Source: Nocardioides thalensis (GTDB lineage Bacteria; Actinomycetota; Actinomycetes; Propionibacteriales; Nocardioidaceae). Taken from it: a stretch of 64,000 nucleotides of DNA. The notes beneath the pieces are model-generated. The model was not told the DNA's origin, ran no database searches, and was given only the letters and a program-made list of their open reading frames with translations. The stretch is taken from contig NZ_JACCFP010000001.1 of assembly GCF_013410655.1 (NCBI RefSeq), forward strand, positions 3,247,501-3,311,500. Reading direction: 5' to 3'. Positions 25,113 through 33,623 of the stretch are shown one piece after another; the stretch's first letter is position 1; each line of letters begins with the position of its first letter. Both the position numbers and the translations under genes were made by a program.

Positions 25113-26105
25113 ATGTCGCTGATCCGGGGCACGTCGCTCCAGGGCTTCGTCGAGCTCACCGAGGAGCTCGGCGTCGATCCCGACCCGCTGCTCCGCGCGG
25201 CGCACCTCCCCCGCGCGGCGATCGGCGACCACGACAGCTTCATCGGCTACCGCGGCGTCGTCGCCGTGCTCGAGTCCGCCGCGCGGGCCACCGGCGCCGA
25301 CGACTTCGGGCGCCGGCTCGCGCAGCGCCAGGGCCTCGACATCCTGGGGCCGCTGGGCGTCGCGGCCCGCACGGCGGCGACCGTGGGCGACGCGCTCGCG
25401 GCGATCGAGCAGTACCTCAACGTCTACGGCCCCGCCATCGCGGTGTCGGTCACCGTGTCCGCCGGCCGCACTGCCGGATTCGAGTGGCGGCTCGTCGACC
25501 CGCGACCGCCGCCCCACCGCCAGGCCGCCGAGCTCGGGCTCGGCGTCTCGGTGCGGGTCTTCCAGCTGCTCGCGGGCGACGACTTCCGCCCGCTCTCGGT
25601 CGAGCTGCGCCACGGCGCGCCCGCGCGCGACGCCGGCCACGCCGACTACTTCGGCTGCCCGGTGCGGTTCGGCGCGGCGTCGTACGGCTTCCGCTTCCGG
25701 CGCTCGGTGCTCGCGCGGCCGCTGTCCGCCGACCACGCGGTGCACGCGGTGGTGCGCGACTACCTCGCGTCGATCGCGCTGCCGACGCCTGCGGTCACCA
25801 TCGATCCGGTGGTCCGGCTGATACGGCGGATGCTGCCCGCCGGCGGGCCGGACCTCGGCCTCGTCGCCGAGCAGCTCGCGCTGCACCCGCGGACCCTCCA
25901 GCGCCAGCTCGCCGCCCAGGGCACCACGTTCGCCACGCTCGTCGACGACGTCCGCCGCGAGGAGGCCGAGCGCTACCTCCGGGAGACCACGATGCCGCTC
26001 GCCCAGCTGTCCGGCGTGCTCGGGTTCAGCGAGCAGAGCGCGCTCTCGCGCGCGTGCCGACGGTGGTTCGGCGCCTCCCCGAGCGAGGTGCGGCGCCGCG
26101 GCTGA
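25113..26105 (+). CDS. AraC-family transcriptional regulator
   Basis: 330 aa from ATG 25113. Residues 10-200 match the arabinose-binding-like domain of OruR/ArgR-type regulators (GVDPDPLLRAAHLPRAAI ... LAQRQGLDILGPLGVAARTA). Residues 225-330 are the double HTH (LVAEQLALHPRTLQRQLAAQG ... LAQLSGVLGFSEQSALSRACRRWFG). Divergent from the DUF1254-ligase-SnoaL operon, its likely target. A family-B repeat starts right after its stop. Confidence 0.92.
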   Translation: MSLIRGTSLQGFVELTEELGVDPDPLLRAAHLPRAAIGDHDSFIGYRGVVAVLESAARATGADDFGRRLAQRQGLDILGPLGVAARTAATVGDALAAIEQYLNVYGPAIAVSVTVSAGRTAGFEWRLVDPRPPPHRQAAELGLGVSVRVFQLLAGDDFRPLSVELRHGAPARDAGHADYFGCPVRFGAASYGFRFRRSVLARPLSADHAVHAVVRDYLASIALPTPAVTIDPVVRLIRRMLPAGGPDLGLVAEQLALHPRTLQRQLAAQGTTFATLVDDVRREEAERYLRETTMPLAQLSGVLGFSEQSALSRACRRWFGASPSEVRRRG

Positions 26106-26106
26106 G

Positions 26107-26172
26107 GGGTCTCGTGACGGCCGTAAACGGCCTCCTCGACCACCGGGAGCCGCCGGCCTCCTCGACCACCGG
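26107..26172. repeat. Family-B REP-like repeat, one full and one partial unit
   Basis: GGTCTCGTGACGGCC, GTAAACGGCCTCCTCGACCACCGG, then a second partial GGCCTCCTCGACCACCGG. Fills the gap between the AraC gene stop and the sugar dehydrogenase stop (26175). Confidence 0.85.
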
Positions 26173-26174
26173 CG

Positions 26175-27245
26175 CTACGGCGTCACCCGCAGGATCAGGT
26201 CGTGCTCGGGCCCCTCGCGGTTGTTGGTCAGCACCCACAGCGATCCGTCCGGCGCCTCGGTGACCAGCCGGAGCCGCCCGTACTCCCCGGCCAGCAGCTG
26301 CTCGGCGCCGGTGCCGTCGGTGTTGATGCGGTAGAGCCGCTCGCCGCGCAGGCACGCGATCCACAGCTGGCCGTCGTGGAACGTCATCCCGCTCGGCGAG
26401 GCGTCGGCGGGCTTCCAGGTCGCGAGCGGGTTGACCATGCCGAGGTCGTCGGACGGGCCCTCGGTCTCGGGCCAGCCGTAGTTGCCGCCCGGCATCACCA
26501 GGTTGAGCTCGTCGAGGCTGTTGTGGCCGAACTCCGAGGCGTAGAGCCGGCCCTCGTCGTCCCACGCGAGGCCCTGCGGGTCGCGCCAGCCGGACGCGTA
26601 GACCGGCGACCCCTCGACCGGGTTGCCCGGCGCCGCGTCGCCGTCGGGCGTGACGCGCAGGATCTTGCCGCCGAGGTCGTCGGGGTCCTGCGCCCGCTCC
26701 GGCACGAAGCCGGCCTCGCCGGTGGTGATGTAGAGCATCCCGTCCGGCCCGAACCTGATCCGCCCGCCGTTGTGGATGTCGCCGCGCGGGATGCCGGTGA
26801 CGATCGGCTCGAGCGGCGCGTCGTCCGCGAGCCTGGTCCGCACGACCCGGCTGTCGTCCTCGGTCGTGAAGTAGAGGTAGATCCAGCCGTCCCTCTCGTA
26901 CGACGGCGACACCGCGATGCCCTGGAGCCCCGCCTGCTCCGCACCCTGTACGGCGATCTCGTCGATCGTGCGCACGTCGGTCAGCGTGCCGTCGGGATGC
27001 GCCCGCCGCAGCTCGCCGGTCACCCGCTCGGTCACCAGCGCCGACCCGTCGGGCAGGAACGCCAGGTCGAACGGCACGTGCAGCCCGCTGACGACGGTCT
27101 CCACCGACGCCGGCTCGGCCTCGGGGGCGTCACTGACGCTGGGGTCCGCCCACCAGCCGTACTCGTCGCCGTACAGGTAGGTGCCGATGCCGGCTCCGAC
27201 CAGCAGCACCCCGACGACACCTGCAGCGATCCAGCGCCAACGCAC
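26175..27245 (-). CDS. PQQ-dependent sugar dehydrogenase (GSDH family), membrane-anchored
   Basis: 356 aa. N-terminal hydrophobic anchor (WIAAGVVGVLLVGAGIGTYLY). Six-bladed propeller motifs: VPFDLAFLPDGSALVTER, QGIAVSPSYERDGWIYLYFTT, HNGGRIRFGPDGMLYITTGE with the catalytic His, and YASGWRDPQGLAWDD ... FGHNSLDELNLVMPGGNYGWP. Oxidises sugars outside the membrane using PQQ; the true substrate in actinobacteria is mostly unknown. No PQQ synthesis genes here. Confidence 0.9.
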   Translation of the reverse strand: MRWRWIAAGVVGVLLVGAGIGTYLYGDEYGWWADPSVSDAPEAEPASVETVVSGLHVPFDLAFLPDGSALVTERVTGELRRAHPDGTLTDVRTIDEIAVQGAEQAGLQGIAVSPSYERDGWIYLYFTTEDDSRVVRTRLADDAPLEPIVTGIPRGDIHNGGRIRFGPDGMLYITTGEAGFVPERAQDPDDLGGKILRVTPDGDAAPGNPVEGSPVYASGWRDPQGLAWDDEGRLYASEFGHNSLDELNLVMPGGNYGWPETEGPSDDLGMVNPLATWKPADASPSGMTFHDGQLWIACLRGERLYRINTDGTGAEQLLAGEYGRLRLVTEAPDGSLWVLTNNREGPEHDLILRVTP

Positions 27246-27351
27246 GCCCGGATCGTAGGAGCGCCGGCGCGCCGCCGATGCCGCATCACGACGGGATCGC
27301 CGACTGTTCGGCCGGGCGTCGCCGCGGCGTACGACCCGCGTCGGTCGCGGG

Positions 27352-27921
27352 TCACCTCGGCTGCGCCGAACCCCTCAGCGCTCGGGTCCGCAGGTCCGCG
27401 GGGTCACGCCGTACCCGCCCCGGCGGCTCGGAGGCCGTCGACCGCCCGATCGCCGTCATCGACATGACCTCCCACCCGGGCGCGAGGCACAACTCGTCGC
27501 TCAGGGAGCCCAGGTCGAACGCACGGAACTGCCGGCACGCCAGGCCCATCGCCTGCGCCTGGAGCGTCATGTGGGCGACCGCCTGGCCGAGGTCGTAGTC
27601 GGCGAACGCCGAGTAGAGCAGGTCGGAGTCGTCGACGTGCCGGTGGACGATGTTGACGACCAGGGCCGACGCGGACGTCGCCCAGCCGCGCGAGCTGGGT
27701 GCCAGGTGCTCCGACAACCGGGCGTGGGTCGGGTCCTCGCGCCGCGCCGCGACGAACGCCCAGGGCTGGGAGTTGCCGGCCGACGGCGCCCACCGGGCGG
27801 CCTCCAGCAGCAGGGCGACGTCCGCCTCGGCGAGCCGGTGGGCCGGATCGAAAGCGACCGGGCTGTAGCGCGCCCGGAGCAGCGGGTGCAGCCCGTCGAG
27901 AGCGCTCCGGTCGTCGGTCAT
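27352..27921 (-). CDS. Nitroreductase family protein
   Basis: 189 aa. ARYSPVAFDPAHRL (FMN-binding Arg), ARWAPSAGNSQPWAFVAARRED, then DLGQAVAHMTLQAQAMGLAC and a C-terminal region PGWEVMSMTAIG: a compact FMN-dependent NAD(P)H nitroreductase. Substrate unknown. Stands alone between the sugar dehydrogenase and the CarH-like regulator. Confidence 0.9.
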   Translation of the reverse strand: MTDDRSALDGLHPLLRARYSPVAFDPAHRLAEADVALLLEAARWAPSAGNSQPWAFVAARREDPTHARLSEHLAPSSRGWATSASALVVNIVHRHVDDSDLLYSAFADYDLGQAVAHMTLQAQAMGLACRQFRAFDLGSLSDELCLAPGWEVMSMTAIGRSTASEPPGRVRRDPADLRTRALRGSAQPR

Positions 27922-27986
27922 GGCAGGCACAGCGCGGCGGGAGCCTCTCGGATTCCCGCACGCAGCGCGCGAGCGTCGCCGTCCGG

Positions 27987-28844
27987 TCAGCGACTGCTCA
28001 GCGAGCTCGCCGCGGCGGCGATGTCGTGGACCAGCGGCCGCGCCCCGGTGGCGCTGATGACGCCGTCGTCGACGGGCGCGGTGACCGCCAGCGGGCTCAT
28101 CGCAGCCAGCGACGACACCGAAGCTGCGTGCTCGTGGAACAGCCCGGCGTCGATGGTCGCGAGCACGACGAGCGAGGGTCGCAGGTCGAGGATGCTCGCC
28201 TCGAGACCGTCGAACGGCGTGTTCGCGCCGAGGAACGTCACCCGCCAGCCCCGCCGCGCGATCAGCACGCCCAGCAGGATCAGGCCGAGGTCGTGGTTCT
28301 CGCCGGGCAGGCACGCGAGCAGCGCCGACGACGAGCCGCCGGAGCCCCAGTCGCGGGTCAGCCCCAGCAGCCGGCCGCGGACCAGGTTCGCGGCGAAGTG
28401 CTCCTGCGCCACGGTGATCTCGCCGGACGCCCACCTCTCCCCCAGCTCGTGCAGGTAGGGGATCAGCACCTCGGTGAGCGCGAACTCCACGGACACGGTG
28501 CCGAAGAGCCGGTCGAGCGCCGCATGGCCGCCGGCGGCGTCGTACCTGTCGAGCGCGTCGCGGAGCTGGACCGCGAGGTAGGCGACGACGGACTGCTGCC
28601 CGTCGCCGGCGGGGACGACGGGCTCCTCCGACGCCTCGGCCATCGCCAGCCGCGCGGCCTCGGCGGCCGAGAGGCCGTCCTCGAGGTGGGCGTTGGTACG
28701 CCGTACCCGCGCCTCGTCGTCGGCCGAGTAGAGCCGGAAGCCGCCGGGCGAGCGCGTCGGCTGGAGCAGCCCGTAGCGCTGCTCCCAGGCGCGCAGCAGC
28801 TCCGGGGACACGCCCGTCCGGCGCGACAGCTCCCCGATCCGCAT
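27987..28844 (-). CDS. MerR-type regulator with B12-binding domain (CarH/LitR-like photoreceptor)
   Basis: 285 aa from ATG 28844. MerR HTH at 1-70 (RIGELSRRTGVSPELLRAWEQRYGLL). Helical bundle at 85-170 with the CarH light-sensing motif W138-x9-E148-H149, then a Rossmann B12 domain with E182-N-H184-D-L-G187, the lower-ligand motif ExHxxG. In CarH, adenosylcobalamin-bound tetramers repress in the dark and light releases them. All key residues are present. Divergent from DUF378. No carotenoid genes nearby, so its targets lie elsewhere or are the divergent gene. Confidence 0.9.
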   Translation of the reverse strand: MRIGELSRRTGVSPELLRAWEQRYGLLQPTRSPGGFRLYSADDEARVRRTNAHLEDGLSAAEAARLAMAEASEEPVVPAGDGQQSVVAYLAVQLRDALDRYDAAGGHAALDRLFGTVSVEFALTEVLIPYLHELGERWASGEITVAQEHFAANLVRGRLLGLTRDWGSGGSSSALLACLPGENHDLGLILLGVLIARRGWRVTFLGANTPFDGLEASILDLRPSLVVLATIDAGLFHEHAASVSSLAAMSPLAVTAPVDDGVISATGARPLVHDIAAAASSLSSR

Positions 28845-28886
28845 CAGCCCGTCCACGAGCCGCACTCTACATACCTTGGACGTTCT

Positions 28887-28905
28887 TTGTACAAACACTT
28901 GACAA
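28887..28905. promoter_or_regulatory. Candidate CarH-like operator/promoter
   Basis: TTGTACAAACACTTGACAA: a TTGTACAA palindrome and a TTGACA box whose outer ends TTGT/ACAA are symmetric. AT-rich in an otherwise GC-rich intergenic region, 43 bases upstream of the regulator and 66 upstream of DUF378. TATGTA at 28869-28874 on the minus strand could be a -10 for the regulator. Confidence 0.4.
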
Positions 28906-28971
28906 CGCGCATCCCCTCGCGTTGACTCAGGGCCAGAACCTCGACAAAACCTCGACACAAGGAGCACTCCC

Positions 28972-29217
28972 ATGAAGAAGATCGACATCCTCGCCGGCAC
29001 CCTCGCGGTCGTGGGCGCACTGAACTGGGGCCTGGTCGCGGTCGCCGAGTTCGACCTGGTCGCCACCATCTTCGGCGGCATGGAGTTCGGCGAGACCAAC
29101 GCCGCCTCCCGTGTGGTCTACGGGCTGGTCGGGCTCTCCGCGCTGTGGCTCGCGGCCCGGTCGGCCTCCCTCCTCTCGAGCAGCAGCACGTCGTCCCCCA
29201 CCCACGCCCACGCGTGA
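28972..29217 (+). CDS. DUF378 small membrane protein
   Basis: 81 aa. Two TM helices: LAGTLAVVGALNWGLVAV with the hallmark GALNWGL of DUF378, and ASRVVYGLVGLSALWLA. AAGGAG lies nine bases upstream of the ATG. Role unknown. Divergent from the CarH-like regulator, possibly light-controlled. Confidence 0.85.
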   Translation: MKKIDILAGTLAVVGALNWGLVAVAEFDLVATIFGGMEFGETNAASRVVYGLVGLSALWLAARSASLLSSSSTSSPTHAHA

Positions 29218-29257
29218 CCGGCGAGAGGGTGTCCCCGGTCGGTGCCACCATCGCCGC

Positions 29258-29944
29258 ATGGACTTCACCGACCAGGACCTCTCGGGTGCCCGCTTCGTGC
29301 GCTGCGACCTCAGCGACGCCGTCGTGCGCGGCTCCTGGGTGGTCGGCCTCCAGGTCGACACCCACGACCTGACCGACGGCCCGATCTGGGTCAACGGCGT
29401 CGACGTCACGCCGTACGTCGAGCAGCAGCTCAACGCCCAGCTCCCCGGCCGCGAGCTCAAGCACGCGCAGACCCCTGAGGGCCTGCGCGAGGCCTGGGCC
29501 GCGGTCGAGGAGGCCTGGGCCGACGTGGTGCCGACCGCGGTCGGCAAGGAGCAGATCTCGGTCGAGGGCGAATGGACCTTCGAGCAGACGCTGCGCCACC
29601 TGGTGCTGGCCACCAACGCCTGGCTGCACGGCGCGATCCTCCAGCAGGAGCAGCCGTTCCACTGGATCGGCATCCCGTTCGCCGAGTACGCCACCGAGGG
29701 CGGCGACATGACGATCTTCCGCGAGCCCGACTCCTACGAGCAGGTGCTCCAGGTGCGCGCCGAGCACCAAGCGATCGTGCGCGACTACCTCGCGACCGTC
29801 GACGCCGACACCCTCGCCGAGACCCGGCCCAACCCGTGGGCGTCGGAGCACCAGGAGCCGGTGCTCGCCTGCCTCCACGTCATCCTCAACGAGGAGTGGG
29901 AGCACCTGAGGTACGCCGTGCGCGACCTCGCGACGATCACCTGA
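29258..29944 (+). CDS. DinB-like protein with pentapeptide-type N-terminus
   Basis: 228 aa from ATG 29258. Residues 1-35 have pentapeptide-like DLSGARFVRCDLSDAVVRGS. The rest is a four-helix DinB-type bundle: FEQTLRHLVLATNAWLHGAI, VRAEHQAIVRDYLATVD and CLHVILNEEWEHLRYAVRDL with His residues placed to bind metal. Actinobacterial DinB proteins are often thiol-dependent transferases; function here unproven. Confidence 0.82.
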   Translation: MDFTDQDLSGARFVRCDLSDAVVRGSWVVGLQVDTHDLTDGPIWVNGVDVTPYVEQQLNAQLPGRELKHAQTPEGLREAWAAVEEAWADVVPTAVGKEQISVEGEWTFEQTLRHLVLATNAWLHGAILQQEQPFHWIGIPFAEYATEGGDMTIFREPDSYEQVLQVRAEHQAIVRDYLATVDADTLAETRPNPWASEHQEPVLACLHVILNEEWEHLRYAVRDLATIT

Positions 29945-30010
29945 CCCTCCGGCGCTCCTGCGCTGCTTCTGCGTCAGCGGCCGGTCAGCGGTGCCGCGCA
30001 CGATCGGGAC

Positions 30011-30457
30011 ATGGACGCCATGGTCGTGCGCAACCTCCGCCCGGGGGACGAGCAGGCGGTCGCCGCGCTGGTGGCGTCGTGCTCCGAGGAGTGCCTGCGC
30101 GACCGGTTCTTCGGTGTCGTCGCCGACCCGGTGGCCCGGCTGGCCGCCCAGGTGCGAGAAGCCGTGTGGGAGGGCTGCGCCACCGCGGCGTTCGGCTACG
30201 GCGACGTGATGGTCGCGCTCGCGGTCGGCCTGCCCGATCGCAGCGGGACGACGTGGGACCTCGGGCTGCTCGTGTGCGACGAGTGGCAGGGAGTCGGCGT
30301 CGGGACGCTCCTGCTGCACCGCCTCGTGTCCGAGGCCGAGAGCGCGGGCGCCCTGCCGGTCGCGCTCGTCGAGGCCGCGAACGCCCGGGCCCGCCGCCTC
30401 GCGCGCCGATTGCACCGTTCGCGACGAGGATGCTCGCTGCGGGTCGAGATCGCTTGA
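30011..30457 (+). CDS. GNAT family N-acetyltransferase
   Basis: 148 aa. MVVRNLRPGDEQAVAALVASC (strand 1 and helix 1), ALAVGLPDRSGTTWDLGLLV (strand 4) and the acetyl-CoA pyrophosphate loop EWQGVGVGTLLLHRLV, a good Q/RxxGxG/A. Substrate unknown. Convergent with the BTAD regulator, 3 bases apart. Confidence 0.85.
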   Translation: MDAMVVRNLRPGDEQAVAALVASCSEECLRDRFFGVVADPVARLAAQVREAVWEGCATAAFGYGDVMVALAVGLPDRSGTTWDLGLLVCDEWQGVGVGTLLLHRLVSEAESAGALPVALVEAANARARRLARRLHRSRRGCSLRVEIA

Positions 30458-30460
30458 CCC

Positions 30461-32512
30461 TCAGGCTGTCGCGACTCCCGGGAGCAGCCCCTGCGCCTCG
30501 CGGACTCCCTCGCGCATCCGCACGGCGAGGTCGTCACCCAGCTCCCCGCTGAGCTCGGCGGCTGCCGCACGCAGGGCGGCGGCCACCGGCTCGGGCAGCG
30601 GCGAGCCAGTACGACGCCGGAGCGCGCGGGCGCCGCCCAGCGCCCGGGCGCGTGCGGGCGCATCACCGGGCGTCAGCGCGACGGCCTCGAGCCCGTGCGC
30701 GACCGCGCGCGGGTCGCCCGTGCGACGGGCGAGGTCGACCGAGCGTCGTGCGAACGTGGCGGCCTCCTCCGACCCGATCGCCGCGAGCTCGAGCGCGAGC
30801 CGGCCGGCCGTGTAGCTGATCCCCGCTGGCGACGCCTGCCGCTCGTACCACGCGAGGGCGTCGGCGTGGATCTCCGCTGCTCGCTCGTGCTGCCCGGACA
30901 AGCCGCGCGCGAGGCCCAGCCCGTTCTCCGCGAGCGCGACGCCTGCGGACGACCCCACCGACCGGGCCAGCTCGACCCCGGCCTGCAGGGTCGTCAGGCT
31001 CCGCTCGGACCCGATCAGCGCCTGGACCGAGCCGAGGCGGGTCAGCTGGGTCGCCTGCCACTCGGGTGCGTCGACGTCGCGCGCGAGCGCGAGCGCGCGC
31101 TGGTGGGTGCGGGCCGCGGCGGACAGGTCGCCGACGACCTCGGCGCAGTACCCGAGCAGGTCGGTGGCCATCATCCGGCCCGCCGCGTCGTCGAGGTCCT
31201 CGAACGCCGCGAGGGCCTCCCGTCCGCGGGCCGCCGCCCGCAGGACGGCGCCCCGTTGGAGATCGGCCTTCGCCTCGGCGATTCGGACCAGCGCCCGACC
31301 CCACGCGTCACCCGAGCGGTCGAAACCGGCCCTGCCGAGCTCCAGCAGCACGGCGCCCCGCCGCGGCTCGCCCCGTTGAAACAGTCGTTCGGCCAGCAGT
31401 ACGGCGGCCAGCGACTCGTGCCGACTCCAGGCCTGCCCGGCCGCGACCTTCAGGGTCGCTTCGCCGGCCGCGATCGCCTCCTCGGCCGCGGCACTCACCG
31501 AGTCGAACACAGCGACCCAGGCAGTCGCGCCCCGCACGGAGGCGTGCTCGCCCCCGTCGGCAGCGGCCAGCCCGACGAGCTCCTCCAGCAGGTCCCGTCC
31601 CTCCGACCGGCGCCCGCCGAGCCACCACCACCAGGAGCCGCGCAGCGCGAGCTCGATCGCGGCGTCCGCGGCGCCCTCGCGCGCGAGCCATCGCGCGGTG
31701 GCCATCGCGCCGGCCGGGACCGTGCGTGTGGCAACCGCGCCCGGCTCGCGTCGCGCCGCGCGGCGCTCGGCGGCGAGCAGCCGCTCGAACTCCCGCTGCA
31801 GCGGCTCCGGCGGCGCCAGTCCGGTCTCCTCGGCGAGCACCCGACGACCGACGTCGTAGACCGCCAGTGCCTCGGCGCGGCGCCCGGCCCGGTCGAGCGC
31901 CCGCATCAGCAGCAGCCGGGCGCTGGAACGGAGCGGGTCGCCTGCCAGCAGCTCGCGCAGCACCTCCACCGCACGGCCGACCGTGGCCCCGTCGTCGATC
32001 GCCGCCGCTGCCACGACCTCCTGCAGGACCGCATGGTCCTCGTCGGCCCGATCGCGCGCGGCCACCAGCCGCGGGTGGTCGTCGAGGTCGGCGAACGGCG
32101 GGCCCTGCCACAAGGCGAGCCCGCGCTCGGCGAGGACGGCCGCCTCGCCGACGCGGTCCGCGGCGAAGGACGCACGGGCGAGCCGGGCGAGCTCGTCCGC
32201 GAGGAGGAGGTCGACCTCGGCGGCGGGGAGGTCCAGCCGATAGCTGCCCTGGTGGTGGCGGAGCGCGTCACCGTGCGGACCGAGGTGCCGCCTGAGCCGC
32301 GACACCTTCACCTGGAGGGCGTTGCGCGCCCCGTCCGGTGGATGCGCGCCCCACACGGCGTCGATCAGGTCCGCCGCCGGCACCGCGCGACCCGCGGCGA
32401 GCGCCAGGTGCGCGAGCACCGTGCGGTCCAGTCGTGCGGGCGATGCCGCTGTGCCGTCGGGCTGCCGCACGGCGACGGCACCGAGGAGGCGGACCAGAGG
32501 CGCGTCGGTCAT
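30461..32512 (-). CDS. BTAD-domain (SARP/AfsR-type) transcriptional regulator with TPR-like region
   Basis: 683 aa, ATG at 32512 overlapping the stop of the upstream gene (ATGA). Residues 1-90: OmpR-type winged helix (VRLLGAVAVRQPDGT ... LQVKVSRLRRHLGPHGDALR). Residues 95-245: BTAD (DLLLADELARLARASFA ... LMRALDRAGRRAEALAVYDVGRRVLAEETGLAPP). Residues 300-680: helical TPR-like repeats. Such activators bind heptameric direct repeats; matching repeats exist at 33518-33578. It lacks the NB-ARC ATPase of AfsR. Confidence 0.9.
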   Translation of the reverse strand: MTDAPLVRLLGAVAVRQPDGTAASPARLDRTVLAHLALAAGRAVPAADLIDAVWGAHPPDGARNALQVKVSRLRRHLGPHGDALRHHQGSYRLDLPAAEVDLLLADELARLARASFAADRVGEAAVLAERGLALWQGPPFADLDDHPRLVAARDRADEDHAVLQEVVAAAAIDDGATVGRAVEVLRELLAGDPLRSSARLLLMRALDRAGRRAEALAVYDVGRRVLAEETGLAPPEPLQREFERLLAAERRAARREPGAVATRTVPAGAMATARWLAREGAADAAIELALRGSWWWWLGGRRSEGRDLLEELVGLAAADGGEHASVRGATAWVAVFDSVSAAAEEAIAAGEATLKVAAGQAWSRHESLAAVLLAERLFQRGEPRRGAVLLELGRAGFDRSGDAWGRALVRIAEAKADLQRGAVLRAAARGREALAAFEDLDDAAGRMMATDLLGYCAEVVGDLSAAARTHQRALALARDVDAPEWQATQLTRLGSVQALIGSERSLTTLQAGVELARSVGSSAGVALAENGLGLARGLSGQHERAAEIHADALAWYERQASPAGISYTAGRLALELAAIGSEEAATFARRSVDLARRTGDPRAVAHGLEAVALTPGDAPARARALGGARALRRRTGSPLPEPVAAALRAAAAELSGELGDDLAVRMREGVREAQGLLPGVATA

Positions 32513-33414
32513 CCCACCGCCACCTCGGCGGCCGGCGCCATACCCATGCCGTTGGGGTAGGGCACGCCGCCGCCCGTGACGATCGGCTCGGTCACCCCGG
32601 CGAGGTCGGCGGCGAGCGCGGCGAGTGCGTCGTCGTCGAGGTGGCTCCATGCTTCCGCGGTGAGGGCGTCGGTCTGGTCCTCGACCGCGGCCCGTTCCCG
32701 CGCGCCCGTCGCTGTCACCCGCCCGTCGTCGGTGACCCAGCCGCGAGCGGCGAGCGCGACGGCTGCGGCCTGCCACTCCTCCTCGGTCCAGCCGCGATAG
32801 GTGCGCTGGTCCTCAGGAACGAGCCCCAGGGCCACCATCAGCAGGTTGCTCTCGGCCGGACCGAGCCGGGCCGCGCGGAGGGCCGCGACGTGGGCGTCGC
32901 CGCGGTACTCGCGCAGGGCCGTCGTCGCCCAGAACAGCGCGAGGTGGGGCTCCTCGGGGCGCGCAAGGCTGCGGTGGGCACCGAACAGCGGTGATCCGGC
33001 GGAGGGCAGGAGGTCGACCGCGCCGGCCAACCGGCCGGCGAGGTCCGCCACTACCGGTTCGCGGACGCGATCGCCGAGGTGGCGCCTCACCGCCCGGTCG
33101 AACACGGTCAGCCGGGCACCTGCCGCAGCGGCGGGGGTCGTGTGGCTCCACGCGTCGGGCAGGGCGCGCTCGACCATGCGCGGCGCGAATCCGTAGAAGC
33201 AGGCGGTCACCACGGCCGGGGGCACGGTGCCGAGTGCCGCCGAACGTGTGGCGAAGTAGCCCATCCACCCGCCCTTGAGGCCGAGCGCGGTGTAGACGGC
33301 CGGCCGCTCCGGCGCGTAGTACACGAGCGCGTGGTAGGCCTCGATCAGTCGCCACAGGGCGCGCTCCGAGCTCCGGCGCGACGCGTCGGCCGGGGTACCG
33401 CCGGGACCTGCCAT
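32509..33414 (-). CDS. SCO6745 family protein
   Basis: 301 aa. LWRLIEAYHALVYYAPERPAVYTALGLKGGWMGYF, then ARFSSP-like spacing AALGTVPPAVVTACFYGFAPRMVERALPDAW, typical of the SCO6745 family of actinobacteria. The C-terminal half (from about 200) looks like a winged-helix or MarR-like domain (AAVALAARGWVTDDGRVTATGARER). Function unknown. First gene of a two-gene operon with the BTAD regulator, coupled by ATGA. Confidence 0.85.
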   Translation of the reverse strand: MAGPGGTPADASRRSSERALWRLIEAYHALVYYAPERPAVYTALGLKGGWMGYFATRSAALGTVPPAVVTACFYGFAPRMVERALPDAWSHTTPAAAAGARLTVFDRAVRRHLGDRVREPVVADLAGRLAGAVDLLPSAGSPLFGAHRSLARPEEPHLALFWATTALREYRGDAHVAALRAARLGPAESNLLMVALGLVPEDQRTYRGWTEEEWQAAAVALAARGWVTDDGRVTATGARERAAVEDQTDALTAEAWSHLDDDALAALAADLAGVTEPIVTGGGVPYPNGMGMAPAAEVAVG

Positions 33415-33517
33415 GTCGGACCTGCCTCACTGCGTGGGGTCCGCCGCAGCGAGCCCGGTCGAAAGACTATCCACCGGCTGTCAGGGCCGGGGGCGTACGA
33501 CGAGCGTCGCGCCACGT

Positions 33518-33535
33518 CCTGACAGGCGGCTGACG
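33518..33535 (-). promoter_or_regulatory. SARP-type heptamer pair facing the SCO6745-BTAD operon
   Basis: On the minus strand: CGTCAGC, 4 bases, TGTCAGG (11-base period). Nine bases further comes GACGCT (33503-33508), matching in position the TACGCT of the plus-strand site. Two heptamers with a 4-base spacer are the classical binding arrangement of SARP activators. Confidence 0.55.
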
Positions 33536-33560
33536 GCGGGGCCCGCGACGATCGTCGGTT

Positions 33561-33593
33561 CGTCAGCGCGCTGTCAGCGCAGGGCTCTACGCT
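33561..33593 (+). promoter_or_regulatory. SARP-type heptamer pair and -10 facing the MDMPI genes
   Basis: CGTCAGC (33561-33567), spacer GCGC, TGTCAGC (33572-33578), then nine bases and a -10-like TACGCT (33588-33593). The start codon follows at 33624 with CAGGAGG-like GGCAGGAGG in front. Mirrors the minus-strand site, so one regulator could activate both directions. Confidence 0.62.
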
Positions 33594-33623
33594 CCGGGCA
33601 CCCGACCCGGCAGGAGGCACGCG

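Noticed and set aside
20844..26105. 1753-codon open frame on the plus strand
   Set aside because: Only its last 330 codons (AraC gene from 25113) code. The remainder is antisense to haemoglobin, SnoaL, ligase and DUF1254 genes; long open shadows are expected at this GC content.
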